A DNA stretch of 55,562 bases, taken from Pseudomonadota bacterium. GTDB taxonomy: Bacteria > Pseudomonadota > Gammaproteobacteria > Acidiferrobacterales > Acidiferrobacteraceae. Positions 1 to 9,035 of this stretch are shown here, one piece after another. The stretch spans positions 1 to 55,562 of the forward strand of contig JAJYPD010000014.1 in NCBI GenBank assembly GCA_021795715.1, in the 5' to 3' direction. Both the position numbers and the translations under genes were made by a program. The notes under the pieces were generated by a model. It made no database searches and was not told the DNA's origin. It worked only from the letters and a program-made list of their open reading frames with translations. The first letter of the stretch is position 1. Each line of letters begins with the position of its first letter.

Positions 1-2
1 TC

Positions 3-545
3 ATCAAGAACAACGTCATCACCAACGACCAGAGCGCGTGCCTTGCCGAATCCTCCTCCTATGACGCCTACATCTACAACAACTCGTGCTACAACGCGGC
101 GATCGACCGCAAGGGCGCGATTCTGATCACCAATGAATCGGTCAGCGGACAGGGGGGGACGAATGTGTTCGTGCGCGACAACATCATAGAAGATTTTTCA
201 ACGCACCCCATGGTCCTCATCCAGCCGGGCGCCATGACGAACGACACCACGCTGCACATCGACCACAATCTGTATTTCAATCCGGGCGGGGCGACATTCC
301 AGTGGGATGAGCGAGGGCTCTATGGCGCGTCGTTTGCGGCCTGGCAACGGGCCGGGTTCGACAGTGATTCGCTGGTGGCCAATCCGCTCTACGCCGATGA
401 GGGGACCTTGACCTTAAAGCAGGGCAGCCCCGCGCAGCACGCGGGCGTCCCCTTGCAAGCGGTGCGGCACGATTTCAACGGCGTGCGCCGGCCCACGGAA
501 GGGCCGGTCGCCATGGGTGCCTACGAAACGCCGGCCGGATCGTGA
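3..545 (+). CDS. C-terminal part of a right-handed parallel beta-helix protein (5' end outside window)
   Basis: The frame is open from the window edge to TGA at 543-545, so only the last 180 residues are present. They are rich in short Asn-centred strands typical of parallel beta-helix rungs (for example NNVITND and RDNIIED). The C-terminus carries a block like GSPAQHAG...DFNGVRRP...GPVAMGAYE, a common ending in secreted beta-helix proteins with choice-of-anchor or pectate-lyase-like folds. Such proteins are usually exported and bind or cleave polysaccharides, but no catalytic residues can be assigned from this fragment. It is convergent with the next gene, with 13 nt between the stop codons. 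The fold is fairly sure; the function is unknown. Confidence 0.7.
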   Translation: MKNNVITNDQSACLAESSSYDAYIYNNSCYNAAIDRKGAILITNESVSGQGGTNVFVRDNIIEDFSTHPMVLIQPGAMTNDTTLHIDHNLYFNPGGATFQWDERGLYGASFAAWQRAGFDSDSLVANPLYADEGTLTLKQGSPAQHAGVPLQAVRHDFNGVRRPTEGPVAMGAYETPAGS

Positions 546-558
546 GGGGAGTGCGCAA

Positions 559-1278
559 TCACAAACGCCAGCCCACGTTCAAGCCGTAGTAGGTGGACCC
601 CGCCATGCGGTCGGCCTCGGCGTCCAAATTGAACAGGCCGAGATTCACGTCGACACCGAGATAGACCTTGTCGTTGTAGAGGCGGGCCGACGCCAGCGCC
701 AGGCCGTCGGCGCTGGCGTCGGTGCGCACGCGGCCAACGCCCACATAGGGCGTCACGAACGCAAACCCCTTGGACAGGCTGACCTCCACCGAGCGCGTAT
801 CGAGATGGAACTGGCTGACGCCGGTCATGCGCGTATAGGTGCCGCGGATGGTCAGCGCGGGCGCCATCAGGCCGCCACTGCTGATGGCGTAGCTCAAATT
901 GCCGCCGATGACGCGTGCCGGCGTGCCGGGTGCGACGTCATACACCAATCCGACATCGAAATTTGCCGGCAGGCCCTTTTCCACCTGCAGACCGACGGCG
1001 GGCAACTGGCTTGCGCTGGATCCGGTCGCGGCCTGCCATGCGCCAGGGTACGCAAGATGCGTGTCCGATCCGGTGACACCCACATCGAAACCCGTGATCC
1101 CAAGCGGAGCGGCCGGCATCATGTCGTGATAGCTGAAGGCGTTGCCGAGGTCCGAGGCGAGATGGGCGAACTGGGCGTTACTCACCGTCGGGAGGGCGCC
1201 GAAATTCGCAGCCTGCGCGGCCGGGACGAGCGCACACAACGCAAACGGGACGCAGGCGGCAATGATAAGGCGATTCAT
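559..1278 (-). CDS. Predicted outer-membrane beta-barrel protein with signal peptide
   Basis: This 239-residue protein begins with a clear Sec signal peptide (MNRLIIAACVPFALCALVPA, with an Ala-Gln-Ala type cleavage site near residue 23). The frame stays open 15 codons further upstream, but the ATG at 1278 is preceded by an AAGGAG-type ribosome binding site at 1283-1289 and starts the signal peptide directly, so it is preferred. The mature part alternates polar and hydrophobic residues with many Gly and aromatic residues, as in small beta-barrels, and ends in YYGLNVGWRL. It vaguely resembles the YfaZ family; I cannot assign a substrate. It stands alone and is convergent with the beta-helix gene. 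Confidence 0.6.
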   Translation of the reverse strand: MNRLIIAACVPFALCALVPAAQAANFGALPTVSNAQFAHLASDLGNAFSYHDMMPAAPLGITGFDVGVTGSDTHLAYPGAWQAATGSSASQLPAVGLQVEKGLPANFDVGLVYDVAPGTPARVIGGNLSYAISSGGLMAPALTIRGTYTRMTGVSQFHLDTRSVEVSLSKGFAFVTPYVGVGRVRTDASADGLALASARLYNDKVYLGVDVNLGLFNLDAEADRMAGSTYYGLNVGWRL

Positions 1279-1366
1279 GAGGACTCCTTGTGTTCCGCGG
1301 GTACGCGTGCGCGCACCGATCAAAAAAAGATAGTCAACAAACCGCCTGGCTGCAATGTTTCGCGGT

Positions 1367-2749
1367 TCAGGGATGCAAGGGGAACAGCTTGTCGGGATTC
1401 AGGATGCCGTCTGGATCGAAATCTTTCTTGATGGCGCGCATCAGCGCCAGTGCCGCCGGTTCGATTTCGCGGTCGACGTAGTCGCGTTTTTCCCGGCCCA
1501 CGCCGTGCTCGCCCGACAGCGTCCCCCCAAGCCCCAGAACGAGATCGAAGACGGCGCCCAGACAGGGGCGGGCCTTGCGTTCCTGCTCTGCGTTTTGCGA
1601 GTCGTAGAGGAGATTGACATGGATATTGCCGTTACCGGCGTGCCCAAAGTTCACAATCGGAATACCAAATTGCGCGCTCAGGGTCTGCAGCCCCTCGATC
1701 AGTTCCGGGATGCGCGACACCGGCACCACGACGTCTTCATTCAGCTTGTTCGGTGCCAGTTCGCGCAGCGCCGGTGAAAGGGCTTTGCGAAGCGCCCAGA
1801 GTTTTGCCGCCTCCTCCGCCGTCTGTGCAACCGTGAGCGCCCGAAGTCCCGGTCCGCCGGCGGCGTCCGACAGGCGCGCGATGGCCTCCGGCATGGCCGT
1901 CAGCGGCCCGTCCACTTCAATCAAAAGCAGGCCGCCCGCATCCGCCGGCAACGTCTCGCCGTGGCCGCGGATCAGGGCCAGGGCGGCGCCATCCAGAAAC
2001 TCAAGCGCGCAGGGGGTAACCGGCTGCGCCATGATCCGCGATACCGCCTGCGCGGCGCCATGCATGTCGGCATAGACGGCACACAAGGTCCGCCGTGCAT
2101 CGGCCAGTGGCGTCAGCTTCAAGGTGGCCTCGGTGATGATCGCCAATGTCCCCTCCGAGCCGATGATAAGGCGCGTGAGGTCGTAGCCGACGACACCCTT
2201 GGTGGTGTTGACGCCCGTACGGATCCGTTCGCCCGCCCCGGTGACGGCCCGCAATCCGAGCGTGTTCTCGCGCACCGTGCCGTATTTGACGGCACGCGGT
2301 CCGCCGGCATTCACCGCCAGGTTGCCACCGACGCTGCAATAGGCCGCGCTCGTCGGATCGGGTGGCCAGAAGAAGCCGTGGACGGCCGCCGCCTCCTGTA
2401 CCGCCTGATTGGTGGCGCCTGGCTGCACCCGCAGGATGCGGTTGGCGGGGTCGACGGTGAGGATTTTGTTCATACGTTCCAGCGCCAGCACGACGCCGCC
2501 GCGCAACGGGATGGCCGCGCCCGCCGTTCCCGTTCCGCGGCCCCGCGCCACGAGAGGCAGGCGGTGTGCGCGGCAGACGCGGACGATTCCCTGGATCTGC
2601 TCCTCGGTCGTGGCAAACACGACCGCATCCGGCAGGCTGTGCTTGCGCGAATTGTCATATCCGTAGACGAAGCAGTCGGCCGGATCGGTCTTCACGTTGA
2701 TTGCGCCCACAAGGGCGGTCAAATCGGCAAGGACGCCCGCGGCCATCAT
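1367..2749 (-). CDS. FAD-linked oxidase of the GlcD / D-lactate dehydrogenase family
   Basis: A 460-residue flavoprotein of the vanillyl-alcohol-oxidase fold. The N-terminal half is a FAD-binding type 4 domain with the Gly-rich stretch [11 protein letters not shown] and an [12 protein letters not shown] segment. The C-terminal half is the FAD-oxidase C domain with the family signatures [12 protein letters not shown] and [10 protein letters not shown]. These are typical of glycolate oxidase subunit GlcD and of D-lactate or D-2-hydroxyacid dehydrogenases, which oxidise a 2-hydroxyacid to a 2-ketoacid. The exact substrate cannot be read from sequence. Its ATG overlaps the stop of the hldE2-like gene (ATGA), so it is probably translated from the same mRNA. 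No glcE or glcF partner lies beside it. Confidence 0.85.
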   Translation of the reverse strand: MMAAGVLADLTALVGAINVKTDPADCFVYGYDNSRKHSLPDAVVFATTEEQIQGIVRVCRAHRLPLVARGRGTGTAGAAIPLRGGVVLALERMNKILTVDPANRILRVQPGATNQAVQEAAAVHGFFWPPDPTSAAYCSVGGNLAVNAGGPRAVKYGTVRENTLGLRAVTGAGERIRTGVNTTKGVVGYDLTRLIIGSEGTLAIITEATLKLTPLADARRTLCAVYADMHGAAQAVSRIMAQPVTPCALEFLDGAALALIRGHGETLPADAGGLLLIEVDGPLTAMPEAIARLSDAAGGPGLRALTVAQTAEEAAKLWALRKALSPALRELAPNKLNEDVVVPVSRIPELIEGLQTLSAQFGIPIVNFGHAGNGNIHVNLLYDSQNAEQERKARPCLGAVFDLVLGLGGTLSGEHGVGREKRDYVDREIEPAALALMRAIKKDFDPDGILNPDKLFPLHP

Positions 2750-3219
2750 GATGTGCGGATCGCCTGGACGATCTTGGTGGTCGAACGGTCAAAGCGAAAC
2801 GGGATGGAATGCACGCTGCCCCCCCATCCCATCACTTCCGCGGCCCCGACGATCGCCTGGACCGGCCAGTCGCCGCCCTTGACGAGCACGTCCGGCCGCA
2901 CGGCACGGATCAGGGCCAAAGGCGTGTCATCCTCGAATGCGACGACCAGTGACACGCTCTCCAGTGCGGCAAGAACGGCCATGCGGTCCTCGAGACCGTT
3001 GATGGGCCGCTCCGGTCCCTTGGCGAGCCGTCGTACCGAGGCATCGCTGTTGACGCCGACGACGAGGGAGGCGCCCAGAAGGCGGGCCTCCTCAAGGTAG
3101 GTCACGTGGCCCCGGTGCAGGATATCGAAGCAGCCGTTGGTGAACACCACCGGGCGGGGCAGATGCGTAAGGCACGCCGCCAGGCGATCGACAGGGCAGA
3201 GCTTATCCTGAATGGTCAT
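2746..3219 (-). CDS. D-glycero-beta-D-manno-heptose 1-phosphate adenylyltransferase (RfaE2/HldE C-domain type)
   Basis: A 157-residue stand-alone nucleotidyltransferase of the cytidylyltransferase superfamily. It has the nucleotide-binding stretch [17 protein letters not shown], with the HxGH motif, then [14 protein letters not shown]-like and VKGGDW segments and a C-terminal RSTTKIV motif. It matches the adenylyltransferase half of HldE, which activates heptose 1-phosphate to ADP-heptose for the LPS core. The kinase half (RfaE1) is not fused and is not in the window. The ATG at 3219 lies inside the stop of the dolP-like gene (ATGA); the longer frame upstream is only the shadow of that gene. 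A GmhA-type isomerase two genes upstream supports a heptose role. Confidence 0.88.
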   Translation of the reverse strand: MTIQDKLCPVDRLAACLTHLPRPVVFTNGCFDILHRGHVTYLEEARLLGASLVVGVNSDASVRRLAKGPERPINGLEDRMAVLAALESVSLVVAFEDDTPLALIRAVRPDVLVKGGDWPVQAIVGAAEVMGWGGSVHSIPFRFDRSTTKIVQAIRTS

Positions 3220-3785
3220 GTGTACTGAAAAAGCTCCACGACACTGCGGACATTGGGAACGTGACTGGCGGCTTGCGCCGCCGCCGCCGCGGCGGCCGGA
3301 TTGACGAGCCCCATGAGGTAGACGACCCGGCCGGCGGTGACCACCTTGATGCGGTTGGCATTGAGCCCCTGCCCGACAAGCGCCGCCTTGACCCGCAGTG
3401 TAATCCACGAGTCATCCAAGCGCGCGGCAAACGGGCTGGGTGGTGCGACGCGGATCTGGTTGATGATTTTGCGAACCCCTCCCAGGGTGCGCACGATGGT
3501 CAGAACCCGATCCAGGTCGCCGCGGGTTCGGGCCTCGCCTGTCAGCAGCACGACGCCATTGATGCTGGTGGCGTCGATGTGCGTATTGTCCTTGAGAGCG
3601 CGATGCGCCGAGATCGCCGCTTCCGCCCTCAGTTTGATCAGCGTGTCGTCGACGACGGTTCCAACGGATCGCTTGTCATCGGCCACACTGGTGGCCGTTG
3701 CCGTGCCCCCCACGACGAGCGGCGCGCAACCTCCGACACCGAAAGTCGCGGTGGCCAGCAGGAGGATCGTCGCTAGACGGCGCAC
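3216..3785 (-). CDS. dolP: Outer-membrane lipoprotein with two BON domains (DolP/YraP-like)
   Basis: A 189-residue protein with a short signal sequence ending in a lipobox-like VGGC (Cys 20), followed by two BON domains (about residues 45-113 and 122-188). Both have the Gly-Val-Val-x-Leu-x-Gly core (GVVLLTGEA and [10 protein letters not shown]). DolP-type lipoproteins sit on the inner face of the outer membrane and support envelope integrity and amidase activation at division. The gene order lpoA - SIS protein - BON lipoprotein is the same as lpoA-(yraN)-diaA-dolP in Escherichia coli, which supports the name; yraN is missing here. It starts 4 nt after the upstream SIS gene and overlaps the hldE2-like gene. 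Confidence 0.82.
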   Translation of the reverse strand: MRRLATILLLATATFGVGGCAPLVVGGTATATSVADDKRSVGTVVDDTLIKLRAEAAISAHRALKDNTHIDATSINGVVLLTGEARTRGDLDRVLTIVRTLGGVRKIINQIRVAPPSPFAARLDDSWITLRVKAALVGQGLNANRIKVVTAGRVVYLMGLVNPAAAAAAAQAASHVPNVRSVVELFQYT

Positions 3786-3789
3786 ATGC

Positions 3790-4413
<624 letters not shown>

Positions 4414-6390
4414 TCAAGGCAATGCGATGGGTATGGCCGGATAGGTTGTGCTTGGCGATGCCGCAGCCGGCGTTGCCGCCCGCTGGGTCTTGAGAAACAG
4501 CCCGCGGTACGGCAGGAAGGTATCCGCAAGTTGCGGCAAACCCCGTGTAAAGCGTGCCCAGACGAGCTGGCGATGGATGACGTCATCGCGCTTTAAGCTC
4601 AATTCGCCCGTGAGGCCATTGTAGCGGCCCCCGCCGCCGAGACTCAGACGGCTTAACTGGTTGATAAGTCCGTAGGCGTCGGCGCCAAAGGCATAGAGGC
4701 GCGCAAGCGGCGTAAACTCGTACTGTTTGGCGTGCGGCAGAATCTTGCGCAGGCGCCCCGTGCGTCCATTGGCGACCAGCATCCATGGCATGTCGCCAAA
4801 CTTGATGCCATCGAGATCCCGGTCATAGACGGGGTCCGCGCGGCCGGTGAAGATGGTCGAAGTCGAGTACACGGGCAGGGTGTCGGCGTGGTTGTAGTCA
4901 AGCTGCGGCTTGATCAGGCGGCCGTCCGGCGCATCCGCGACGAGAAACACAAAGCCCACGTCCTGGCGCCGGCGGGCGGTGAAGGCCAGCGGCATGCCCA
5001 GGATGCGCTGCAGGCGCGCGTCCCGCGCGCGGCTTTGGGTGATGTTCAGCAGGTTCTGGACCGGCGCGGCATAATTGGTCAGGCCGGGTGTGTAGCTCGC
5101 CTCGGCCGTGACCAGGCCGCCGAGATGGCGCCAGTGCCGGGCGAAGGCATGCCGCATGCTTTTGCCCCATGCGGTATCGGGATACAGGATCGCTGCGCGG
5201 CGATGGTTGTCGAGGTATGCGCGGTTGGCCGCCTGCCGGGCCTCGAGGGTCCGCGCCAGACTGAACTGGTAGACCGGCACCGCGCCGCCGTCGTGCGCGA
5301 AGGCGCCCGGGGCCAGCCCCAGCAGCAAGGTCGGCACGCGGAAACGGGTGTGTTCGGTGACGTCACGGACCGCGGCCGCCCCAAGCGGCCCGACTACGAA
5401 TTGCGCGCCGTGCGCGACGGCTTCCTTGTAGTAGTGGTTCGCGTCGGCGCCATTGCTGCCGATGTCATAAATGACGATGTGGGGGTCGCCCGGGAGGGGA
5501 CGGACCTCGGACATGTCGACAAATCCGTTCTCGACGGCCTGTGCGGCCACCGCGAAGGGCGACGACAACGGGAGCAGCACCGCAATCGAATGCAAGGCCG
5601 TGGGCCGGGGACGCGATCCGCCGAGCATTTTCAGAAATTGCGCCCCCAGCGGGTACTGGGGGTGGCGGATTTGCCAGGCGCTGACGGTCCGGCGCAGGCG
5701 CCGGGATTGCGGCGGATAGTGCCGCACGCGCAAAGCGAGGTCCGCCCATGCCCGCAGCCCGGCGGTGGCGCCCTGCCGGCGCAGTGTGCGCAGATCGTGA
5801 TCCGGCATCAGTGCCAGCGCATGCCAGAGAGCGCGCTCGTTGGCGGCGAGGCGCCGCGGCGACACGAGCAGGCTTTCGCGTTCGACCAGCTCGCGCACGG
5901 CCACCTGGGTATGGCCAAGGCGCAGGGCGGCCTGAGCCTTGATGCGATGGATGCGCGCCAGCAGACTCGGTTTGAGGTTTGGCAAAGACGACGCGGCGTC
6001 GGCGTCGGCGAACGCCCGTGCCGGTTGATCGCTGGCGGCGGCAATCTCGGCTTGCAGTACGGCCTGCCGTGCCGCCAGAGAGGACGTAAGCGGCGTTTTC
6101 AACTGCCTTAGCTCCGCGCTGGCGGCATCCAGGGCGCCTGCGCGCACCAACGCGTCGGCCGCCTTCAGTGTCAGCGCGGCCCGTGTCCGGCCATGCGCCT
6201 GTTGCGCCAGACGCTGGTATGCCTGTGCGGCTTCCATGTAATGTTCGTGGCGAACCGCCTTGCCCGCCTCTTGGGCGCTCATGGACGGGGGCGTCGGGGT
6301 TTGCGGGAGGCGCGCGCAACCGGAAAGGGCCGCAGCGGCTAAAGCCGCAATCAGCGCCGTCTTGGGGAGTTGCCAGGGACGTGGGATCAT
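4414..6390 (-). CDS. lpoA: Penicillin-binding protein activator LpoA (outer-membrane lipoprotein)
   Basis: A 658-residue lipoprotein. The signal peptide ends in the lipobox LSGC with Cys 25. The N-terminal half (about 35-280) is Ala/Leu-rich and helical with TPR-like repeats. The C-terminal half (about 290-620) looks like a periplasmic binding-protein fold (IAVLLPLSSPFA, FVVGPLG, AAILYPDTAWGKSM). LpoA reaches from the outer membrane to PBP1A and stimulates peptidoglycan synthesis. The ATG at 6390 is chosen because it opens the signal peptide; the 42 codons upstream overlap the divergent rsmI region and are not coding. The lpoA/rsmI divergent pair is conserved in gammaproteobacteria. It heads the minus-strand run lpoA-gmhA-dolP-hldE2-glcD. 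Confidence 0.88.
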   Translation of the reverse strand: MIPRPWQLPKTALIAALAAAALSGCARLPQTPTPPSMSAQEAGKAVRHEHYMEAAQAYQRLAQQAHGRTRAALTLKAADALVRAGALDAASAELRQLKTPLTSSLAARQAVLQAEIAAASDQPARAFADADAASSLPNLKPSLLARIHRIKAQAALRLGHTQVAVRELVERESLLVSPRRLAANERALWHALALMPDHDLRTLRRQGATAGLRAWADLALRVRHYPPQSRRLRRTVSAWQIRHPQYPLGAQFLKMLGGSRPRPTALHSIAVLLPLSSPFAVAAQAVENGFVDMSEVRPLPGDPHIVIYDIGSNGADANHYYKEAVAHGAQFVVGPLGAAAVRDVTEHTRFRVPTLLLGLAPGAFAHDGGAVPVYQFSLARTLEARQAANRAYLDNHRRAAILYPDTAWGKSMRHAFARHWRHLGGLVTAEASYTPGLTNYAAPVQNLLNITQSRARDARLQRILGMPLAFTARRRQDVGFVFLVADAPDGRLIKPQLDYNHADTLPVYSTSTIFTGRADPVYDRDLDGIKFGDMPWMLVANGRTGRLRKILPHAKQYEFTPLARLYAFGADAYGLINQLSRLSLGGGGRYNGLTGELSLKRDDVIHRQLVWARFTRGLPQLADTFLPYRGLFLKTQRAATPAAASPSTTYPAIPIALP

Positions 6391-6440
6391 GGTGCAAGTA
6401 TCCAAAACGGGAATGCAAATGTCTATGAGCAGCCGATGAC

Positions 6441-7295
6441 ATGACGGGCAGCCTCTATGTTGTCGCCACGCCGCTTGGCAATCTGGGTGACATGTCGGCG
6501 CGTGCCATCGACACACTGCGCGCCGTGGCCCTCATCTGCGCCGAGGATACGCGCCATTCGCACAGGCTCTGTGCGCAATTTGGCATCGATACGCCCCTCG
6601 TTTCGCTCCATGATTTCAATGAACGCGAGCGCCTGGACGGTCTGCTGGCGCGCCTGGTGGAGGGGGAAAACCTTGCGCTGATCAGTGATGCGGGGACACC
6701 CCTGATCAGTGATCCCGGTTATCGGCTGGTGCGCGCCGCTCGACAGGCCGGTGTCGCGGTGTACGCCATCCCGGGCCCAAGCGCCCTGACCGCGGCGCTG
6801 TCCGTGGCCGGAATCCCGACCGACCGGTTCGTGTTCGAAGGATTTTTGCCCGCCCAGGCGGCGGCACGGCGCGCCCACCTGGCTACGCTGGCAGGCGAGA
6901 CGCGCACGCTGGTCTTCTATGAATCACCCCACCGGCTGTCCGTATGCCTTGCCGATATGGTGGATGTGTTTGGGGCGGACCGCGAAGCGGCGGTGATCCG
7001 GGAGATCACCAAGCGATTCGAGGAGGGGCGCCTGGAGACGCTCGGTTCACTCCATGACTGGGCCGCCCAGGGTGTGCGTGGCGAGTGCGTGATCGTCGTA
7101 GGCGGGGCCCCGCAGGGGCGTGGGCGCGACGAGGAGGCCCTGCGCGTGTTGACTCTGCTGTTAAGAGAGCTACCCTTGCGTCAGGCGGTGTCATTGGCAA
7201 GCCATATCACGGGCGTATCACGTAAGGGACTTTACGCTCAGGCGTTGTCGCTGAAAGACCGCGGTGAGGCGCCGGCGCCGCCAGATGGGGAATAA
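6441..7295 (+). CDS. rsmI: 16S rRNA (cytidine-1402-2'-O)-methyltransferase RsmI
   Basis: A 284-residue tetrapyrrole-methylase-fold enzyme that methylates the 2'-O of C1402 in 16S rRNA with S-adenosylmethionine. It opens with the family signature LYVVATPLGNLGDMS, followed by CAEDTRHS, LISDAGTPLISDPGY and IPGPSALTAALSVAG; the FYESPHR motif lies mid-protein. Length is normal for the family. It is divergent from lpoA with 50 nt between the start codons, the same arrangement as in E. coli. No terminator is evident downstream before the cytochrome operon. Confidence 0.95.
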   Translation: MTGSLYVVATPLGNLGDMSARAIDTLRAVALICAEDTRHSHRLCAQFGIDTPLVSLHDFNERERLDGLLARLVEGENLALISDAGTPLISDPGYRLVRAARQAGVAVYAIPGPSALTAALSVAGIPTDRFVFEGFLPAQAAARRAHLATLAGETRTLVFYESPHRLSVCLADMVDVFGADREAAVIREITKRFEEGRLETLGSLHDWAAQGVRGECVIVVGGAPQGRGRDEEALRVLTLLLRELPLRQAVSLASHITGVSRKGLYAQALSLKDRGEAPAPPDGE

Positions 7296-7420
7296 CAAGC
7301 CGGAGCCTGGAATTAGAACAAGAAAAAAGTCTGGATGCGCGTACACGCGCCGGTGCGAGAAGGCTACCACATCCGTGTACGCAAATCTATGCGGACCCGC
7401 AAAGCGTTCGCCAGACCGAA

Positions 7421-7426
7421 TATAAT
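7421..7426 (+). promoter_or_regulatory. Candidate -10 element upstream of the cytochrome c4 gene
   Basis: A perfect TATAAT lies in an AT-rich island (7419-7436) within otherwise GC-rich DNA, about 110 nt upstream of the cytochrome c4 start. No convincing -35 is seen at 16-18 nt. The 240-nt gap between rsmI and the c4 gene (7296-7535) holds this element, a perfect short palindrome (GCGCGTACACGCGC, near 7338) and nothing that looks coding. It is the best candidate promoter for the c4-SDR-petABC run. Confidence 0.35.
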
Positions 7427-7535
7427 AAATTATTAATGCGCATGAATGGGTGCGACGCGGCCGCGGGTGCGCGTTGCGAACAGCGAACTTTAAACTTGGG
7501 TGCCACGAGGGCACGATCGTATGGAGGTGGGCAGA

Positions 7536-8210
7536 ATGATAAAGCGAAGCGCGATCGCCGCGGCGTTGGGATTGATCGTTTTGGCGGGGAATGCGGGTGC
7601 CGCCACCACGCAGGGGGCGAAGGCCGCCGCCACCACGACGCCGGGGGCCAGTGCAGCTACCGCAGCCGCGCATGTCCCCAGTCTGGTGACGACCACCTGC
7701 TCGGCGTGCCACGGCCCCGCGGGTGTTTCGTTCGTCCCGACATTTCCCAATCTTGCAGGTCAGGGCGCCCCTTATCTGATCAAGCAGATCAACGATTTCC
7801 GGAATCACACACGCGCCGATCCGCAGGCGAAGAGCATCATGTGGGCCATGGCCGCGGCCATCCCGGCCAACAAGATCACGGAAATCGCCGACTATTTTGC
7901 CAGCCAGAAGGGTGCGCCGGGCGCTCCGGAGAATCCGCAGCTGGTCGCCGCCGGCCGCGCGATCTATCTTGGCGGCGTGACCGCCAAGGCGCTGCCCGCC
8001 TGTGCGGCCTGTCATGGGTCCTCGGGTCTCGGCGTCGAGCCCTTGTTCCCGCGTCTGGCCGGTCAGCACCAGGCCTATGTGGTGTCGCAGCTGCAGTACT
8101 TCAAGGCCAAGCAACGGACGAACGATCCGCTGCAGATCATGCAGACAGTCGCAGGCAAGCTGTCGGCGAAGGAAATGCAGGAAGTGGCTGCCTTCATTCG
8201 CACGCTTTAA
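7536..8210 (+). CDS. cycA: Periplasmic dihaem cytochrome c4
   Basis: A 224-residue exported protein with two c-type haem sites, CSACH (55-59) and CAACH (156-160), in two homologous halves, the pattern of cytochrome c4. The signal peptide is residues 1 to about 22, and an Ala/Thr-rich linker of about 25 residues precedes the first haem domain. The ATG at 7536 is preceded by GGAGGTG (7523-7529); the 12 codons upstream lack a signal character. Cytochromes c4 carry electrons between the bc1 complex and terminal oxidases or, in iron oxidisers, between iron-oxidising proteins and bc1. It is first in a c4-SDR-petA-petB-petC order like the pet operons of Acidithiobacillus ferrooxidans; the symbol follows that usage. 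Confidence 0.9.
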   Translation: MIKRSAIAAALGLIVLAGNAGAATTQGAKAAATTTPGASAATAAAHVPSLVTTTCSACHGPAGVSFVPTFPNLAGQGAPYLIKQINDFRNHTRADPQAKSIMWAMAAAIPANKITEIADYFASQKGAPGAPENPQLVAAGRAIYLGGVTAKALPACAACHGSSGLGVEPLFPRLAGQHQAYVVSQLQYFKAKQRTNDPLQIMQTVAGKLSAKEMQEVAAFIRTL

Positions 8211-8222
8211 CGGTGGGATTGC

Positions 8223-8960
8223 ATGGTCGTGTCTGAAACAGGCTGCCTTGCGGGCAGGGCGATACTGGTGACGGGGGCGGGCGACGGTCTGGGTCGTGCC
8301 GCCGCCAAGAGCTTTGCGGCGCAAGGCGCCGAAGTCGTCCTGCTTGGCCGGACTCCTGCGAAACTCGAGGGAGTCTATGACGAGATCGTCGCGGCCGGAG
8401 GGCCTCAGCCGGCCATCTATCCGCTCGACCTCGCCGGGGCGACGCCCAAGGAGTACCGGGATCTGGCGAATACGCTGCGTGAAGAAGTCGGTCATCTCGA
8501 GGGCTTGCTTCACAACGCGGCCATTCTGGAGCTCCTGACCCCGCTCGATTCCCACCCGTTTGATGTGTGGGAGCGGACCATGCGCGCCAACGTGACCGGG
8601 CCGTTCGTGCTCACTCAGGCCTGTCTGCCGCTTTTGACCGAAGCCGCCGATGCGTCGGTCATCTTCACGGGGGACGAGTGCATGACGAAACCCAAGGGTT
8701 ACTGGGGGGCCTACGGTGTGAGCAAGGCGGGGGTGCACAACATGGCGTTGATGCTCGCGCAGGAACTGAGCCACACCCACGTTCGCGTGAATGTGGTCGA
8801 TCCTGGCCCGGCACGGACAGCCATGCGGTTGCGGACGCATCCCGGTGCGCCGTTGTCGTCATGGCCGCTCCCTGAGGACCTCATGGGGCCCTATGTCGCA
8901 CTCATGCGCGCAGACAGCGGACAAAGTGGCCAGGTGATTTGCGTGCAGGCAGGCGTGTAA
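8223..8960 (+). CDS. YciK-like short-chain dehydrogenase/reductase (SdrA type), catalytic Ser replaced
   Basis: A 245-residue Rossmann-fold protein. The coenzyme motif TGAGDGLG is at 17-24, HNAA at 97-100 and the YxxxK pair at Tyr 164 and Lys 168. Overall similarity is to YciK. The catalytic Ser expected 13 residues before the Tyr is absent: the YciK-type Ser-Ser-Ser is Gly-Asp-Glu here, with Asp 151 in the catalytic position. The coenzyme and Tyr/Lys sites look intact, so it probably binds NAD(P)(H), but classical dehydrogenase activity is doubtful. It sits 12 nt after the cytochrome c4 gene and 75 nt before petA, the position of sdrA in Acidithiobacillus pet operons. Its role there is unknown. 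Confidence 0.85.
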   Translation: MVVSETGCLAGRAILVTGAGDGLGRAAAKSFAAQGAEVVLLGRTPAKLEGVYDEIVAAGGPQPAIYPLDLAGATPKEYRDLANTLREEVGHLEGLLHNAAILELLTPLDSHPFDVWERTMRANVTGPFVLTQACLPLLTEAADASVIFTGDECMTKPKGYWGAYGVSKAGVHNMALMLAQELSHTHVRVNVVDPGPARTAMRLRTHPGAPLSSWPLPEDLMGPYVALMRADSGQSGQVICVQAGV

Positions 8961-9035
8961 GCGCCGGATTCGTGATTCCGGCTCGATTATCTTAACAAGC
9001 GCCACGGATGGCGGTTGAACGCAAGCGAGGTGTAT

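Noticed and set aside
517-1431. Plus-strand frame of 304 codons over the outer-membrane protein gene
   Set aside because: It overlaps the minus-strand gene that has a signal peptide and ribosome binding site, and its product is Arg/His-rich with no known fold.
7218-8840. Open frame of 540 codons on the minus strand across rsmI, the c4 gene and the SDR gene
   Set aside because: It runs antisense through three well-supported genes and has no family signature.
8963-8982. Inverted repeat GCCGGA/TCCGGC after the SDR gene as a terminator
   Set aside because: Only 6 bp with an 8-nt loop and no real T-run; petA is more likely cotranscribed.
9015-9035. TTG at 9015 as the petA start
   Set aside because: The ATG at 9036 has a GAGG 5 nt upstream and gives the usual short n-region before the twin-arginine motif.
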